From Saprospiraceae bacterium (lineage in GTDB: Bacteria > Bacteroidota > Bacteroidia > Chitinophagales > Saprospiraceae), in contig JAHDCU010000002.1 in the NCBI GenBank assembly GCA_020629715.1, positions 124,001-188,000 of the forward strand: a stretch of 64,000 nt of DNA. Direction: 5' to 3'. Every line of letters starts with the position of its first letter. The stretch's first letter is position 1. Below are positions 26,729 to 35,195 of this stretch, in pieces. A program made the position numbers and the translations under genes. The notes under the pieces are model-generated. The model saw only the letters and a list, made by a program, of their open reading frames with translations, was not told the origin of the DNA and did no database searches.

Positions 26729-28396
26729 ATGAGACACATATTTTTCCTTTTTACCCTCCTTTTATCCACCTCTCTTTTGGCTCAGGATACCCCAACTGAT
26801 TGGTACCATCGAGATATGGGAGATGGATTCAATGGAATTTCTCTTAATAAGACTTACAAAGAATTACTTCAAGGTAAAAGCTCTGAGCCTGTAATTGTTG
26901 CCATTATTGACTCTGGAGTCGATACCGAGCATGAAGATCTAGCATCAGTCATGTGGGTCAATGAAGACGAGATACCAGGTAACGGAATAGACGATGATAA
27001 AAATGGATACATCGATGATATCCACGGATGGAATTTCATTGGTGGCAGTGATGGTCAAAATGTAGGCGCGGATACATATGAAGTTACTAGACTCTATGGC
27101 AAATATCATTATAAGTATAAAGATGCTAATCCACTTTTACTTAACGACTCTCAGAAAAAGGAATATGCAGCATATATGAAGTACAAAGAAGAAGTAGAAA
27201 GCAAAAGAACTAATGCTTCAGAAAAGCTTGCTAACCTAGACACTCAAGAAGAACAAATTATCGGTTCAATCAAAGCAGCTGAAAAGCTGATGATGGATCA
27301 AAGTATTTCTATCGAAAGCCTAGATTCGCTCGACTTGTCTTCCAACCCAGAGGCTGAATATGGTTATGGTATACTCAAAAGAGTTAAAGCAAAAGGAGAA
27401 TTGGAAAGCATTACAGGACTTATCGAAGAAGTAAAAGAATCTATTGACGGCGGCAGAGATTATTATAACAACCAGCTAGAATATGCTTATAATCATGAAT
27501 TCAACCCTAGAACTATGGTCGGCGATGATTATAGCGATCCTAATGATACTGATTATGGGAATAATGATTACGAGGGGCCGGATGCATTGCACGGTACACA
27601 TGTAGCAGGTATAGTAGCCGCTGCTCGTAATAATGGTATAGGAATGGATGGTGTTGCCGACAATGTACTTATTATGACTGTAAGAGCAGTACCCGATGGT
27701 GATGAAAGAGATAAAGATGTTGCCAATGCCATCAGATATGCAGTAGATAACGGAGCTTCTATCATCAACATGAGTTTTGGTAAAGGATTTTCTTGGGATA
27801 AAAATACAGTGGATAAAGCGGTACACTATGCTCAGCAAAAAGACGTACTCTTAGTACATGCAGCCGGTAATAGTGCTCAGAATAATGATACTACTGACAA
27901 TTTTCCAAATGATAAATTTGATAAAAAGCAAGGTAAGTTTCTTAGAAAAAAGAAAGAGGCTAAAAACTGGTTAGAGGTAGGAGCATTGTCTCACAAAACT
28001 GGAGAAGAAAGTGTTGCTTCATTTTCCAATTACGGAGCTGCGAATGTTGATGTATTTGCACCTGGACAACAGATATATTCCACCCTACCTGACAACGAAT
28101 ATAGATACCTACAAGGTACTAGTATGGCTTCACCTGTGGTAGCAGGAGTTGCAGCGATTTTGAGATCTTACTTCCCTAGCTTGAAGGCAGAGCAGGTAAG
28201 ACAAATCATTATGGATTCTGCTACCAAGCCAGATCTACAAGTGAAAAGACCTGGTGATAAAGAGCTTGTACCTTTTAGTTCATTAAGTGCATCGGCTGGA
28301 ATGATCAACGCATATGAGGCTGTTAAGAAAGCCAGCATGACTAAAGGAAAAAAGAAAGTCAAAAAGAAAAAACAGACTAAAAACGGAAACGCTTAA
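26729..28396 (+). CDS. S8 family subtilisin-like serine peptidase
   Basis: The protein has 555 residues with a signal peptide ending LLAQ. The catalytic triad is Asp61 (AIIDSGVDTEHEDL), His288 (HGTHVAG) and Ser465 (GTSMASPVVAG), with oxyanion Asn381 in AAGNSA. The Asp-His interval of about 227 residues is far longer than the 30-40 usual in subtilisins. It holds a charged, helical, probably coiled-coil insert (about 140-255). The C-terminus is a lysine-rich tail with no T9SS sorting domain. It is an exported protease, with the exact site unknown. Confidence 0.92.
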   Translation: MRHIFFLFTLLLSTSLLAQDTPTDWYHRDMGDGFNGISLNKTYKELLQGKSSEPVIVAIIDSGVDTEHEDLASVMWVNEDEIPGNGIDDDKNGYIDDIHGWNFIGGSDGQNVGADTYEVTRLYGKYHYKYKDANPLLLNDSQKKEYAAYMKYKEEVESKRTNASEKLANLDTQEEQIIGSIKAAEKLMMDQSISIESLDSLDLSSNPEAEYGYGILKRVKAKGELESITGLIEEVKESIDGGRDYYNNQLEYAYNHEFNPRTMVGDDYSDPNDTDYGNNDYEGPDALHGTHVAGIVAAARNNGIGMDGVADNVLIMTVRAVPDGDERDKDVANAIRYAVDNGASIINMSFGKGFSWDKNTVDKAVHYAQQKDVLLVHAAGNSAQNNDTTDNFPNDKFDKKQGKFLRKKKEAKNWLEVGALSHKTGEESVASFSNYGAANVDVFAPGQQIYSTLPDNEYRYLQGTSMASPVVAGVAAILRSYFPSLKAEQVRQIIMDSATKPDLQVKRPGDKELVPFSSLSASAGMINAYEAVKKASMTKGKKKVKKKKQTKNGNA

Positions 28397-28401
28397 ATAG
28401 T

Positions 28402-28430
28402 AAGGAGCTTATTGCAAAATAAGCTCCTTT
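28402..28430. terminator. Bidirectional terminator with GCAA tetraloop
   Basis: The 12-bp perfect stem AAGGAGCTTATT (28402-28413) pairs with 28418-28429, closing a GCAA (GNRA) loop. It lies between the convergent subtilase and DUF721 genes and includes the DUF721 stop codon. The T-tracts are short. Confidence 0.7.
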
Positions 28431-28726
28431 ATCTTTTTCTCACCTAGTCGATCGTTTAATTTATCAATCATGAGCTGCTTTGACATAGACAATTCTTCTC
28501 TTAATGCTGAAGATGACAACTGTACTCTGAGAGTACCGCGGTGATAATGAAGCTGTGATGTATATTTCTCTATAGTACTACCGAATAATAACCCCCAACA
28601 TTCCTTGATCTTTTCTGCAGTGAGGCCTTTATCAAGACGAGGATTAGCAGATACTAAATCACCTAAAACTTCCTTAATACTTTGATCATTTTTAGATATC
28701 GTAACTATTTTGGATAAGTCCTTCAT
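28409..28726 (-). CDS. DUF721 (DciA-like) protein
   Basis: The protein has 105 residues. Family pattern: W-x-x-L-x-G near residue 42 (ECWGLLFGSTIEKYT), then LRVQLSSSALREELSMSKQLMIDKLN, the KH-like fold of DUF721/DciA. In other bacteria DciA helps load the replicative helicase. The start at ATG 28726 overlaps the 3' end of recF by 35 bases; an alternative TTG at 28735 adds three residues. Pairing with recF fits a replication/repair role. Confidence 0.8.
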   Translation of the reverse strand: MKDLSKIVTISKNDQSIKEVLGDLVSANPRLDKGLTAEKIKECWGLLFGSTIEKYTSQLHYHRGTLRVQLSSSALREELSMSKQLMIDKLNDRLGEKKIKELILQ

Positions 28727-29813
28727 GCACCACAATGATACGAGCTTTTTGCTGCTTGTTTTTTAATATTCCTGGAATTCTTTCTTCACTAGTATCAGAT
28801 ATAAAAACTTGACCAATATGATCTCCCAAAACAATTTCTAATAAGTCTTCTACCCTGTATTTATCAAGCTTATCAAATACATCATCTAGAATCAAAATAG
28901 GTTGTATACCTAAATTAGTTTTTAAACATTCATATTGAGCCAACTTGAGAGACATAATAAATGATTTCAATTGTCCTTGAGACGCAAATGGCTTCAATTT
29001 TTCATCATTGATTATAAAATTTAAATCATCCTTATGAATGCCGCTTGACGTCCGACCTAGTACCTTATCCTTTTCTAGATCCCTACGAAAAAGTTCCATT
29101 AGTGAATACTCTTCCAACTGTGATAAGTAAGAGCAACTACAACTTTCGTTTGCACTAGAAAATTTTTGATAATGAGCCTCAAAATTTTTTGATAATTCAG
29201 CTGTGAAAGACTTTCTTCTCTCAAAAATATCCATAGCCAACGGATACATCCTTTCTGAGATACTATCCAGCACAATCGTATTGAGGAAGCCTTTTTCTTT
29301 ACTCGACTTAAGCAAACTATTTCGTTGCTTCAATAGATGATTATACTCTATGATTTGTTTGAGATATGATGGACTACATTGGCTTATACTCCTATCTATC
29401 AATTTTCTACGTTCATCACTCGTATTTAAAAGCAAAAGCGTATCGTTAGGTGCAACCACCACTATAGGAAAATTTCCTAGATGATCCGAAAGTCTATCAT
29501 GTACTTTATCATTGATAGATAAAGATTTCTTGGTAGTTTTTTTACAAATAACCTTTACAAGACTATCGGCTTGACCAACAGAAATCTTAGAAATCAAACT
29601 AAAGTCTGGAGAAGAGTCCTTAAAAATATATCTATCACCTGAGGAGAAATAACTTTTACCAATACAAACGTAGTGTATACTATCTAGTAAATTGGTTTTG
29701 CCCATTCCATTTCTACCAACTACTACATTTAACTTAGCATCAAAACCGAGCTTTACATTGTCGAAATTTCGATATTGATATAGTCTAGTATCCTTAATAG
29801 CTATCTCTTCCAA
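28692..29813 (-). CDS. recF: DNA replication and repair protein RecF
   Basis: The protein has 373 residues. The Walker A is VVVGRNGMGKTNLLDSIHYV, a signature region is FASQGQLKSFIMSLKLAQYE, and Walker B is PILILDDVFDKLD. RecF binds gapped DNA and guides RecR/RecO to load RecA. The start codon is TTG at 29813, since no Met lies before the conserved LYQYRNF region and the family needs only a few residues ahead of it. DUF721 follows with overlap. Confidence 0.92.
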   Translation of the reverse strand: MEEIAIKDTRLYQYRNFDNVKLGFDAKLNVVVGRNGMGKTNLLDSIHYVCIGKSYFSSGDRYIFKDSSPDFSLISKISVGQADSLVKVICKKTTKKSLSINDKVHDRLSDHLGNFPIVVVAPNDTLLLLNTSDERRKLIDRSISQCSPSYLKQIIEYNHLLKQRNSLLKSSKEKGFLNTIVLDSISERMYPLAMDIFERRKSFTAELSKNFEAHYQKFSSANESCSCSYLSQLEEYSLMELFRRDLEKDKVLGRTSSGIHKDDLNFIINDEKLKPFASQGQLKSFIMSLKLAQYECLKTNLGIQPILILDDVFDKLDKYRVEDLLEIVLGDHIGQVFISDTSEERIPGILKNKQQKARIIVVHEGLIQNSYDI

Positions 29814-29871
29814 AAAATGAAATGATTTTATTCTATAGTTTATTGAATCTGAAAATGAATTTCAATTGTTA

Positions 29872-29879
29872 TATATTTG
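29872..29879 (+). promoter_or_regulatory. -7 element before pdhA
   Basis: TATATTTG fits TAnnTTTG, with no -33 box at the right spacing. It would give a leader of about 65 bases to the ATG at 29953. Confidence 0.33.
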
Positions 29880-29952
29880 CGAAGTTAATTAAGTATTGCA
29901 AGCTTTTTACTCGGAATACGATAATAGTAAAGAACATCTAATCAGATTGAAT

Positions 29953-30987
29953 ATGGCGGCTGTAGTTGAGGCAAAACCTAAAGCAAAGAAAAAAAGTACT
30001 TCAAAAAAGTATTCAAAAGCAACATATCTGAAATGGTATGAAACCATGCTTAGGATCAGAAAATTTGAAGAGGCTACTCTGAAAGCATATTCAAAGCAAA
30101 AAATCAGAGGATTTTGTCACGTCTATATTGGACAAGAAGCTATCGCTGCTGGTCTCGTGAGTGCAATCACGCCTGATGATAAGATCGTAACTGCCTACCG
30201 ACAGCATGGTATCGCACTATGTAGAGGATTAGATTCTAATTCTTGTATGGCTGAGCTCTTTGGTAAAGAAACAGGATGTGTCAAAGGTAAAGGTGGATCC
30301 ATGCACTTTTTCTCCAAAGAGCACAATTACTTCGGTGGAAATGGAATCGTAGGAGCACAAATTCCGATAGGTACAGGAATTGCCTTTGCTGAACATTACC
30401 GAAATACTAAGAATCTATGCGTCACTATGTTTGGTGATGGTGCAGCACGACAAGGTGCATTATATGAATCTTACAATATGGCGATGACTTGGAATCTTCC
30501 AGTATTGTATATATGTGAGAATAATGGCTATGCCATGGGAACCTCTGTGTCTAGAACAAGTAACGTACAAAGTATCGCTACGGTAGGTTCAGCTTTCAAT
30601 ATGCCGAGCGAATCTGTAAATGGTATGAGTCCTGAAGAAGTACATGAAGCCCTATCTCGTGCAGCTAAGCATATTAGAGACGGAAAAGGACCATACTTCC
30701 TAGAAATAAACACTTATCGCTATAGAGGTCATAGTGTAAGTGACCCTGGTAAATATCGATCCAAGGAAGAAGTTCAAGAATATAAGGATATCGATCCTAT
30801 CAAAGTAACTGAAAATAAAATACTAGATCAAAAAATTGCTAGTAAGGCAGAAATCGATAAGATAAAAGACAGTATTACCGCTGAAATAGAGGCGGCCGTT
30901 AAATTTGCAGAAGAGTCTGATTATCCTATATCATCAGAGCTCTATGAAGACAATTATCTACAAAAGGACTACCCTTTCTTGACTTAG
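29953..30987 (+). CDS. pdhA: Pyruvate dehydrogenase E1 component, alpha subunit
   Basis: The protein has 344 residues from the ATG at 29953. An upstream TTG at 29896 would add 19 residues not found in the family. A lysine-rich leader of about 25 residues precedes YLKWYETMLRIRKFEE. The thiamine diphosphate motif runs GDGAARQGALYES to CENNGYAMGT. The phosphorylation-loop-like TYRYRGHSVSDPGKYR is present. It forms the E1 heterotetramer that decarboxylates pyruvate; the beta subunit and E2 are not adjacent, as in many Bacteroidota. Confidence 0.92.
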   Translation: MAAVVEAKPKAKKKSTSKKYSKATYLKWYETMLRIRKFEEATLKAYSKQKIRGFCHVYIGQEAIAAGLVSAITPDDKIVTAYRQHGIALCRGLDSNSCMAELFGKETGCVKGKGGSMHFFSKEHNYFGGNGIVGAQIPIGTGIAFAEHYRNTKNLCVTMFGDGAARQGALYESYNMAMTWNLPVLYICENNGYAMGTSVSRTSNVQSIATVGSAFNMPSESVNGMSPEEVHEALSRAAKHIRDGKGPYFLEINTYRYRGHSVSDPGKYRSKEEVQEYKDIDPIKVTENKILDQKIASKAEIDKIKDSITAEIEAAVKFAEESDYPISSELYEDNYLQKDYPFLT

Positions 30988-31040
30988 AAAATATAATTAG
31001 CTAAAGCCAACTTTATAAATTATCAACTCATATGTTGCGT

Positions 31041-31074
31041 TTTGATAATAATAACAACGATTTTTATATTTTTG
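31041..31074 (+). promoter_or_regulatory. Bacteroidota-type promoter for the TPR gene
   Basis: TTTG at 31041-31044 and TATTTTTG at 31067-31074 have start-to-start spacing of 26, the expected -33/-7 layout. The transcript would begin near 31080, about 17 bases before the ATG. Confidence 0.55.
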
Positions 31075-31096
31075 CGTTCGTTTTAAGAAAAGCATT

Positions 31097-31774
31097 ATGG
31101 CAAGAAGAAGACAAACAAAACGAGAGCAAGACGAAACGCTCATAGATTTAGTAGAAGCTAAAGAAAATGCTCAAAGTTTTTTTGAGAAAAATCAAATGGC
31201 TATCATAGGTATCGCGGCTGCACTTGCGATCGTAATCGGAGGATATTTTATTTGGAAAGTACTCATAAGTGAACCAGCAGAAAAAGAAGCAATGGCTTCG
31301 CTCACCAAAGCACAGCAACAGTTCGAGGTTGATTCATTTGCGCTTGCATTAGAAAGTCCAGGAGCTGGATTCGATGGTTTTTTGGATATTATTGATAACT
31401 ATGGTGGCACTAAAGCTGGAAACTTAGCTAATTACTATGCAGGAATCAGTTATCTAAACTTAGGTAACTATGAAGTTGCTGTTGAGTATTTATCGGATTT
31501 CAGCCCTAGCGGAAACGTTAGCCCAATTATGAAATTCGGTGCATTAGGTGATGCTTATTCCGAACTAAATGAAACTGACAAGGCACTATCTAGCTATAAA
31601 AAAGCTGCATACAACTCAGACAATACTCTATTGACTCCGTATTATCTGAAAAAATATGGAATGCTATCAAGTGTTCAAGGAAAAACAGAACAGGCGAATG
31701 ATGCATTCAATAAGATCAAAAAAGATTATCCTAATTCAACGCAAGCAAAGGATATAGAAAAATATTTACGTTAA
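31097..31774 (+). CDS. Membrane-anchored tetratricopeptide repeat protein
   Basis: The protein has 225 residues. A basic N-terminus (MARRRQTKREQ) is followed by one transmembrane helix at about 34-54, then TPR-like helices. Examples are GTKAGNLANYYAGISYLNLGNYEVAVEYLSDF and MKFGALGDAYSELNETDKALSSYKKAA. The layout resembles the YfgM/TPR_21 group, which works with envelope chaperones. The gene precedes ribH, with a terminator between them. The TPR call is good, the role uncertain. Confidence 0.8.
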   Translation: MARRRQTKREQDETLIDLVEAKENAQSFFEKNQMAIIGIAAALAIVIGGYFIWKVLISEPAEKEAMASLTKAQQQFEVDSFALALESPGAGFDGFLDIIDNYGGTKAGNLANYYAGISYLNLGNYEVAVEYLSDFSPSGNVSPIMKFGALGDAYSELNETDKALSSYKKAAYNSDNTLLTPYYLKKYGMLSSVQGKTEQANDAFNKIKKDYPNSTQAKDIEKYLR

Positions 31775-31798
31775 TAACTTCTGGAGACAACAGATGTT

Positions 31799-31841
31799 AA
31801 AATAGGTAGAATGGCTAGATCGTTCTACCTATTTTTTTTTG
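31799..31841 (+). terminator. Intrinsic terminator after the TPR gene
   Basis: AATAGGTAGAA (31801-31811) pairs perfectly with 31823-31833, followed by a run of about ten T. It separates the TPR gene from ribH, which must therefore have its own promoter or rely on read-through. Confidence 0.9.
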
Positions 31842-31866
31842 AATCAATTCTAATCAAATAACATAT

Positions 31867-32382
31867 ATGTCAAGCGCTGAAAAATCTTTGTCACAAGCAA
31901 AACATGAGAAGTTACCCTCAGGTAAAGGAAAAAAAATTGCTATAGTCGTGAGCGAATGGAATCATCAAATAAATTCTTCAATGCTGCAAGCTTGCAAAGA
32001 AATACTCATAGAAAATGAAGTACCCGACGATGATATCTTGGAATTTTGGGTACCTGGAGCATTTGAATTGCCCGCAGCGGCCAAAATGATAAACGCCAAA
32101 CATTCACCCGATGCAATCATATGCCTGGGTTGTGTAATTACTGGTGAGACCAAACATGATGAATATATATCAAATGCTGTAGCCAGCGGTATAATGTCAT
32201 TAAGTATAGGCTTAAATAAACCCGTAATCTTTGGAGTAATCACCCCTAGAAATAAAGAGCAGGCAGAGGCTAGAGCGGGTGGAATATATGGTAATAAGGG
32301 AGTAGAAGCTGCGGCAACTGCATTGAAAATGCTCAACTTAAAGAATCAGCTAGACTCTAAGAAAAAATCAATAGGCTTTTAA
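31867..32382 (+). CDS. ribH: 6,7-dimethyl-8-ribityllumazine synthase
   Basis: The protein has 171 residues. Riboflavin synthase beta-chain signatures are VSEWNHQINSSML, VPGAFELPAAAK, CVITGETKHDEY with the catalytic His, and the phosphate-site region NKEQAEARAGG. It joins the pyrimidine and butanone phosphate precursors in riboflavin synthesis. The common GVLTTEN segment reads GVITPRN here. No FMN riboswitch is seen in the 92-base gap before it. It is followed one base later by the metallo-hydrolase gene. Confidence 0.94.
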   Translation: MSSAEKSLSQAKHEKLPSGKGKKIAIVVSEWNHQINSSMLQACKEILIENEVPDDDILEFWVPGAFELPAAAKMINAKHSPDAIICLGCVITGETKHDEYISNAVASGIMSLSIGLNKPVIFGVITPRNKEQAEARAGGIYGNKGVEAAATALKMLNLKNQLDSKKKSIGF

Positions 32383-32383
32383 A

Positions 32384-33247
32384 ATGCTAAGGAATATACA
32401 TCTTATTGAACAAGGTAGATTCAAACTTGATGGCGGTGCCATGTATGGGGTCGTGCCTAAAAGTATATGGAATAATCTAAATCCAAGTGACGAAAATAAT
32501 ATGTGTACCTGGACAATGCGATCTATGATTATTGAAGAGGATGACAAGATAATTCTAATCGATACAGGTATAGGAAATAAACAAGACGATAAATTTCGTT
32601 CACACTTCTACCCTTCTCGAGATGAGCGCTACCTTTCAGAATTAAATGCATTAGGCTTTACGAAAGAAGATATTACGGATGTATTTATTACTCATCTGCA
32701 TTTTGACCATGTAGGAGGTGCTTTAGAAAAAAATACCAGAGGCGAAATTGTACCAACTTATCCGAATGCCACATATTGGATAGGTGAAGAGCAATGGAAA
32801 GAAGCTATGAATCCAAATCCAAGAGAAAAAGCTTCATTTTTAAAAGAGAATTTATTGCCATTAGCTGATATGGGACTTGTCAAATTTATCGATAGCCATA
32901 AGGAGGTTGTGTCATTCACTGAACACATTGATATGAAATTTCTTCATGGTCATACTGCAGGCATGATACTACCCATAATAAAGTGTAATCATCAAAAAAT
33001 CATTTATGCTGCAGATTTGATACCTTCTAGTGGCCATATAGGTATGCCTTATGTAATGAGTTATGACCTCAATCCCTTGGACACCATGAGAGAAAAGAAA
33101 TGGTTATATGAATTTATGAACCAAGATGATATTATCGTATTTGAGCACGGTCCAAGTATCGAAGCTGCAACTCTTAAAAAAAATAGTAAAGGCAGAACCC
33201 AAATAGATAAGTCAGGTAAGCTTGATATATTACTCCAGAATACTTGA
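32384..33247 (+). CDS. MBL-fold metallo-hydrolase
   Basis: The protein has 287 residues. The metal-binding set is HLHFDHVGG (around residue 105), with a second His in HGHTAGMI, an Asp in YAADLIPSSGHIG, and a further His in VFEHGPSIE. Members include lactonases and similar hydrolases. The substrate cannot be assigned. It starts one base after the ribH stop, so the two are probably co-transcribed. Its 3' end overlaps the convergent YjbR gene by 18 bases. Confidence 0.85.
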   Translation: MLRNIHLIEQGRFKLDGGAMYGVVPKSIWNNLNPSDENNMCTWTMRSMIIEEDDKIILIDTGIGNKQDDKFRSHFYPSRDERYLSELNALGFTKEDITDVFITHLHFDHVGGALEKNTRGEIVPTYPNATYWIGEEQWKEAMNPNPREKASFLKENLLPLADMGLVKFIDSHKEVVSFTEHIDMKFLHGHTAGMILPIIKCNHQKIIYAADLIPSSGHIGMPYVMSYDLNPLDTMREKKWLYEFMNQDDIIVFEHGPSIEAATLKKNSKGRTQIDKSGKLDILLQNT

Positions 33248-33583
33248 TTTTATTTTAGCGGGGAGTGAATTGAACACAAGCTCATAAGAGTGAACTAACT
33301 GCTCCATAATTAAACTGTCCGCTAATTTTTCAATAAAAAGAGTGTTCCAATGCCTTTTATTCATATGATAACCACCAATAATCAGATCTGGAAATGATTC
33401 ACGTAATTCTTGAGCCAACTCAGGATCACATTTAAGATTAACACTTAAGTTAATTGGTTCTAGTCTGAGCAAAGCAAACATTTTGTTACCTACCTTATAG
33501 ACTATTGCACCGTCACCGAAAGGCATAGACTCTGTCGCTCCCTTCAGATTTAAACAATGAAATCTAAATAATTCAATATCCAT
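33230..33583 (-). CDS. MmcQ/YjbR family protein
   Basis: The protein has 117 residues, the usual size. The pattern FHCLNLKGATESMPFGDGAIVYKVGNKMFALL and HMNKRHWNTLFI is that of YjbR, a small protein with a CyaY-like fold and reported DNA binding. The function is not settled. Confidence 0.82.
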   Translation of the reverse strand: MDIELFRFHCLNLKGATESMPFGDGAIVYKVGNKMFALLRLEPINLSVNLKCDPELAQELRESFPDLIIGGYHMNKRHWNTLFIEKLADSLIMEQLVHSYELVFNSLPAKIKSSILE

Positions 33584-33752
33584 TATCTTAATTTTACAAA
33601 AGATAAGATAATTAAGATCTTATTCACAGAAAGATGGTTTTTATATATAATTTTGAGGAAGCTGACAAAAACATACTCAATTAATGTTAAGCGTATTACA
33701 TATTAAATATTTATTTAATATATTTGAGAAGCATAAAAGTGTAGCACGAAAT

Positions 33753-35090
33753 ATGAGAAATTTTATTTGCCTTTTTGTTATTGTTACTTGTCTTTCAGCA
33801 TGTACGAAAGATAAAATGCCTAGGCTCGTAGAATTAGATAATCAATTGAGATTAAATATACAAGCTGTAAGCCCTGATAATACTGTTGATTATTATATTA
33901 TTGACGATGAAAACGATCTCGCAAATATTCCCCAAGACCCCTTAAATCCACTTACCCCGGAAAAAGTAAAATTAGGAAAATTGATGTTTTACGAAACAGG
34001 GTTAGGAGTAGATTCTAAATTTGAATTTGGTTCAGGAACTTATTCTTGCGCCACTTGCCATATACCAGAAGCGGGATTCAGACCAGGAACTTTCCAAGGA
34101 ATAGCGGATGGTGGTGAAGGATTTGGCGTCAATGGTGAAGACAGAACTAAGCACCCGAGCTATGCACCCGAAGATCTTGATATACAGAGTGCAAGACCAC
34201 TGAGTTTAGTAAATGTAGCATACGTCACGAATACTTTTTGGAATGGAGCATTTGGTGCTACGGGAGCAAATGAAGGAACCGAACATCTTTGGAATGAAGA
34301 AGATGGAACACATTTTAATAGATTGGGGCATCTTGGAATAGAAGCTCAAAACATGGAAGGACTCCATGTACATAGAATACGAATTGATGAGGAAATCCTT
34401 GACCAATATGGTTATACCAAAATGTTTGATGAAGCATTCCCTGATATACCGGCTACCCAACGATATACACAGGCAACGGCATCTTTAGCTTATTCAGCAT
34501 ATATAAGAACAATCCTTTCTACTAAGGCACCTTTTCAAAATTGGCTCAAAGGTGATAGCTATGCCATGTCTTACGAGCAAAAGCAAGGAGCAATACTATT
34601 TTTTGGGAAAGCTCAATGCTATCAATGTCACTATGAAGAAAATCTAGGAAGTCAAGAATTTCATGCACTTGGAGTTAATGATATGTTTATGAGACCTAGC
34701 TTTAATACAAGCCCGAGTGATAAAAGAAACTTAGGTAGAGGCGGATTTACATTGAATTCAGAAGATAACTACAAGTTTAAAGTACCAGGAATCTATAACA
34801 TGAGTGATACACCATTTTATTTTCATGGAGCCTCTAAGGAAAGCCTTTATGATCTTATTGAGTACAAGGATAAAGCCCTTAAAGAAAATCCAAATGTACC
34901 GGATAGTCAAATGTCTGATAAATTCAATCCCGTTAATCTAACAGAAGAGGAAAAAGCTCATTTGGTAGAATTCCTAGCCGATGGTCTGAGAGATCCTGAT
35001 CTTACTAGATATGCACCTACGTCTCTTCCTTCAGGATTGTGTTTTCCAAACAATGATCCACTTTCTAGAATTGACTTAGGCTGCGACTAA
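33753..35090 (+). CDS. Dihaem cytochrome-c peroxidase family lipoprotein
   Basis: The protein has 445 residues. The ATG at 33753 begins MRNFICLFVIVTCLSAC, a lipoprotein signal with Cys17. An upstream start at 33684 would put 23 extra residues before it. Two haem-c sites are CATCH at 99-103 and CYQCH at 289-293. The pattern resembles the MauG/CcpA dihaem enzymes that reduce peroxide or oxidise proteins. It is extracytoplasmic, and I see no adjacent partner gene. Confidence 0.87.
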   Translation: MRNFICLFVIVTCLSACTKDKMPRLVELDNQLRLNIQAVSPDNTVDYYIIDDENDLANIPQDPLNPLTPEKVKLGKLMFYETGLGVDSKFEFGSGTYSCATCHIPEAGFRPGTFQGIADGGEGFGVNGEDRTKHPSYAPEDLDIQSARPLSLVNVAYVTNTFWNGAFGATGANEGTEHLWNEEDGTHFNRLGHLGIEAQNMEGLHVHRIRIDEEILDQYGYTKMFDEAFPDIPATQRYTQATASLAYSAYIRTILSTKAPFQNWLKGDSYAMSYEQKQGAILFFGKAQCYQCHYEENLGSQEFHALGVNDMFMRPSFNTSPSDKRNLGRGGFTLNSEDNYKFKVPGIYNMSDTPFYFHGASKESLYDLIEYKDKALKENPNVPDSQMSDKFNPVNLTEEEKAHLVEFLADGLRDPDLTRYAPTSLPSGLCFPNNDPLSRIDLGCD

Positions 35091-35195
35091 GTATTTCAAC
35101 CTTAAAAGCCTTTAATTCCAAATTGTAAGGAATAATTCGATTAACAAAATAATTTAATTTCCAATAAACATACTAAGAGGTATTAAAGAATATTT

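Noticed and set aside
27476-27838. Minus-strand isoleucine-rich frame inside the subtilase gene
   Set aside because: Antisense shadow of a conserved catalytic domain, with no own start signal.
31775-31866. FMN riboswitch before ribH
   Set aside because: The gap is only 92 bases and is mostly an intrinsic terminator; no RFN-type conserved segments are visible.
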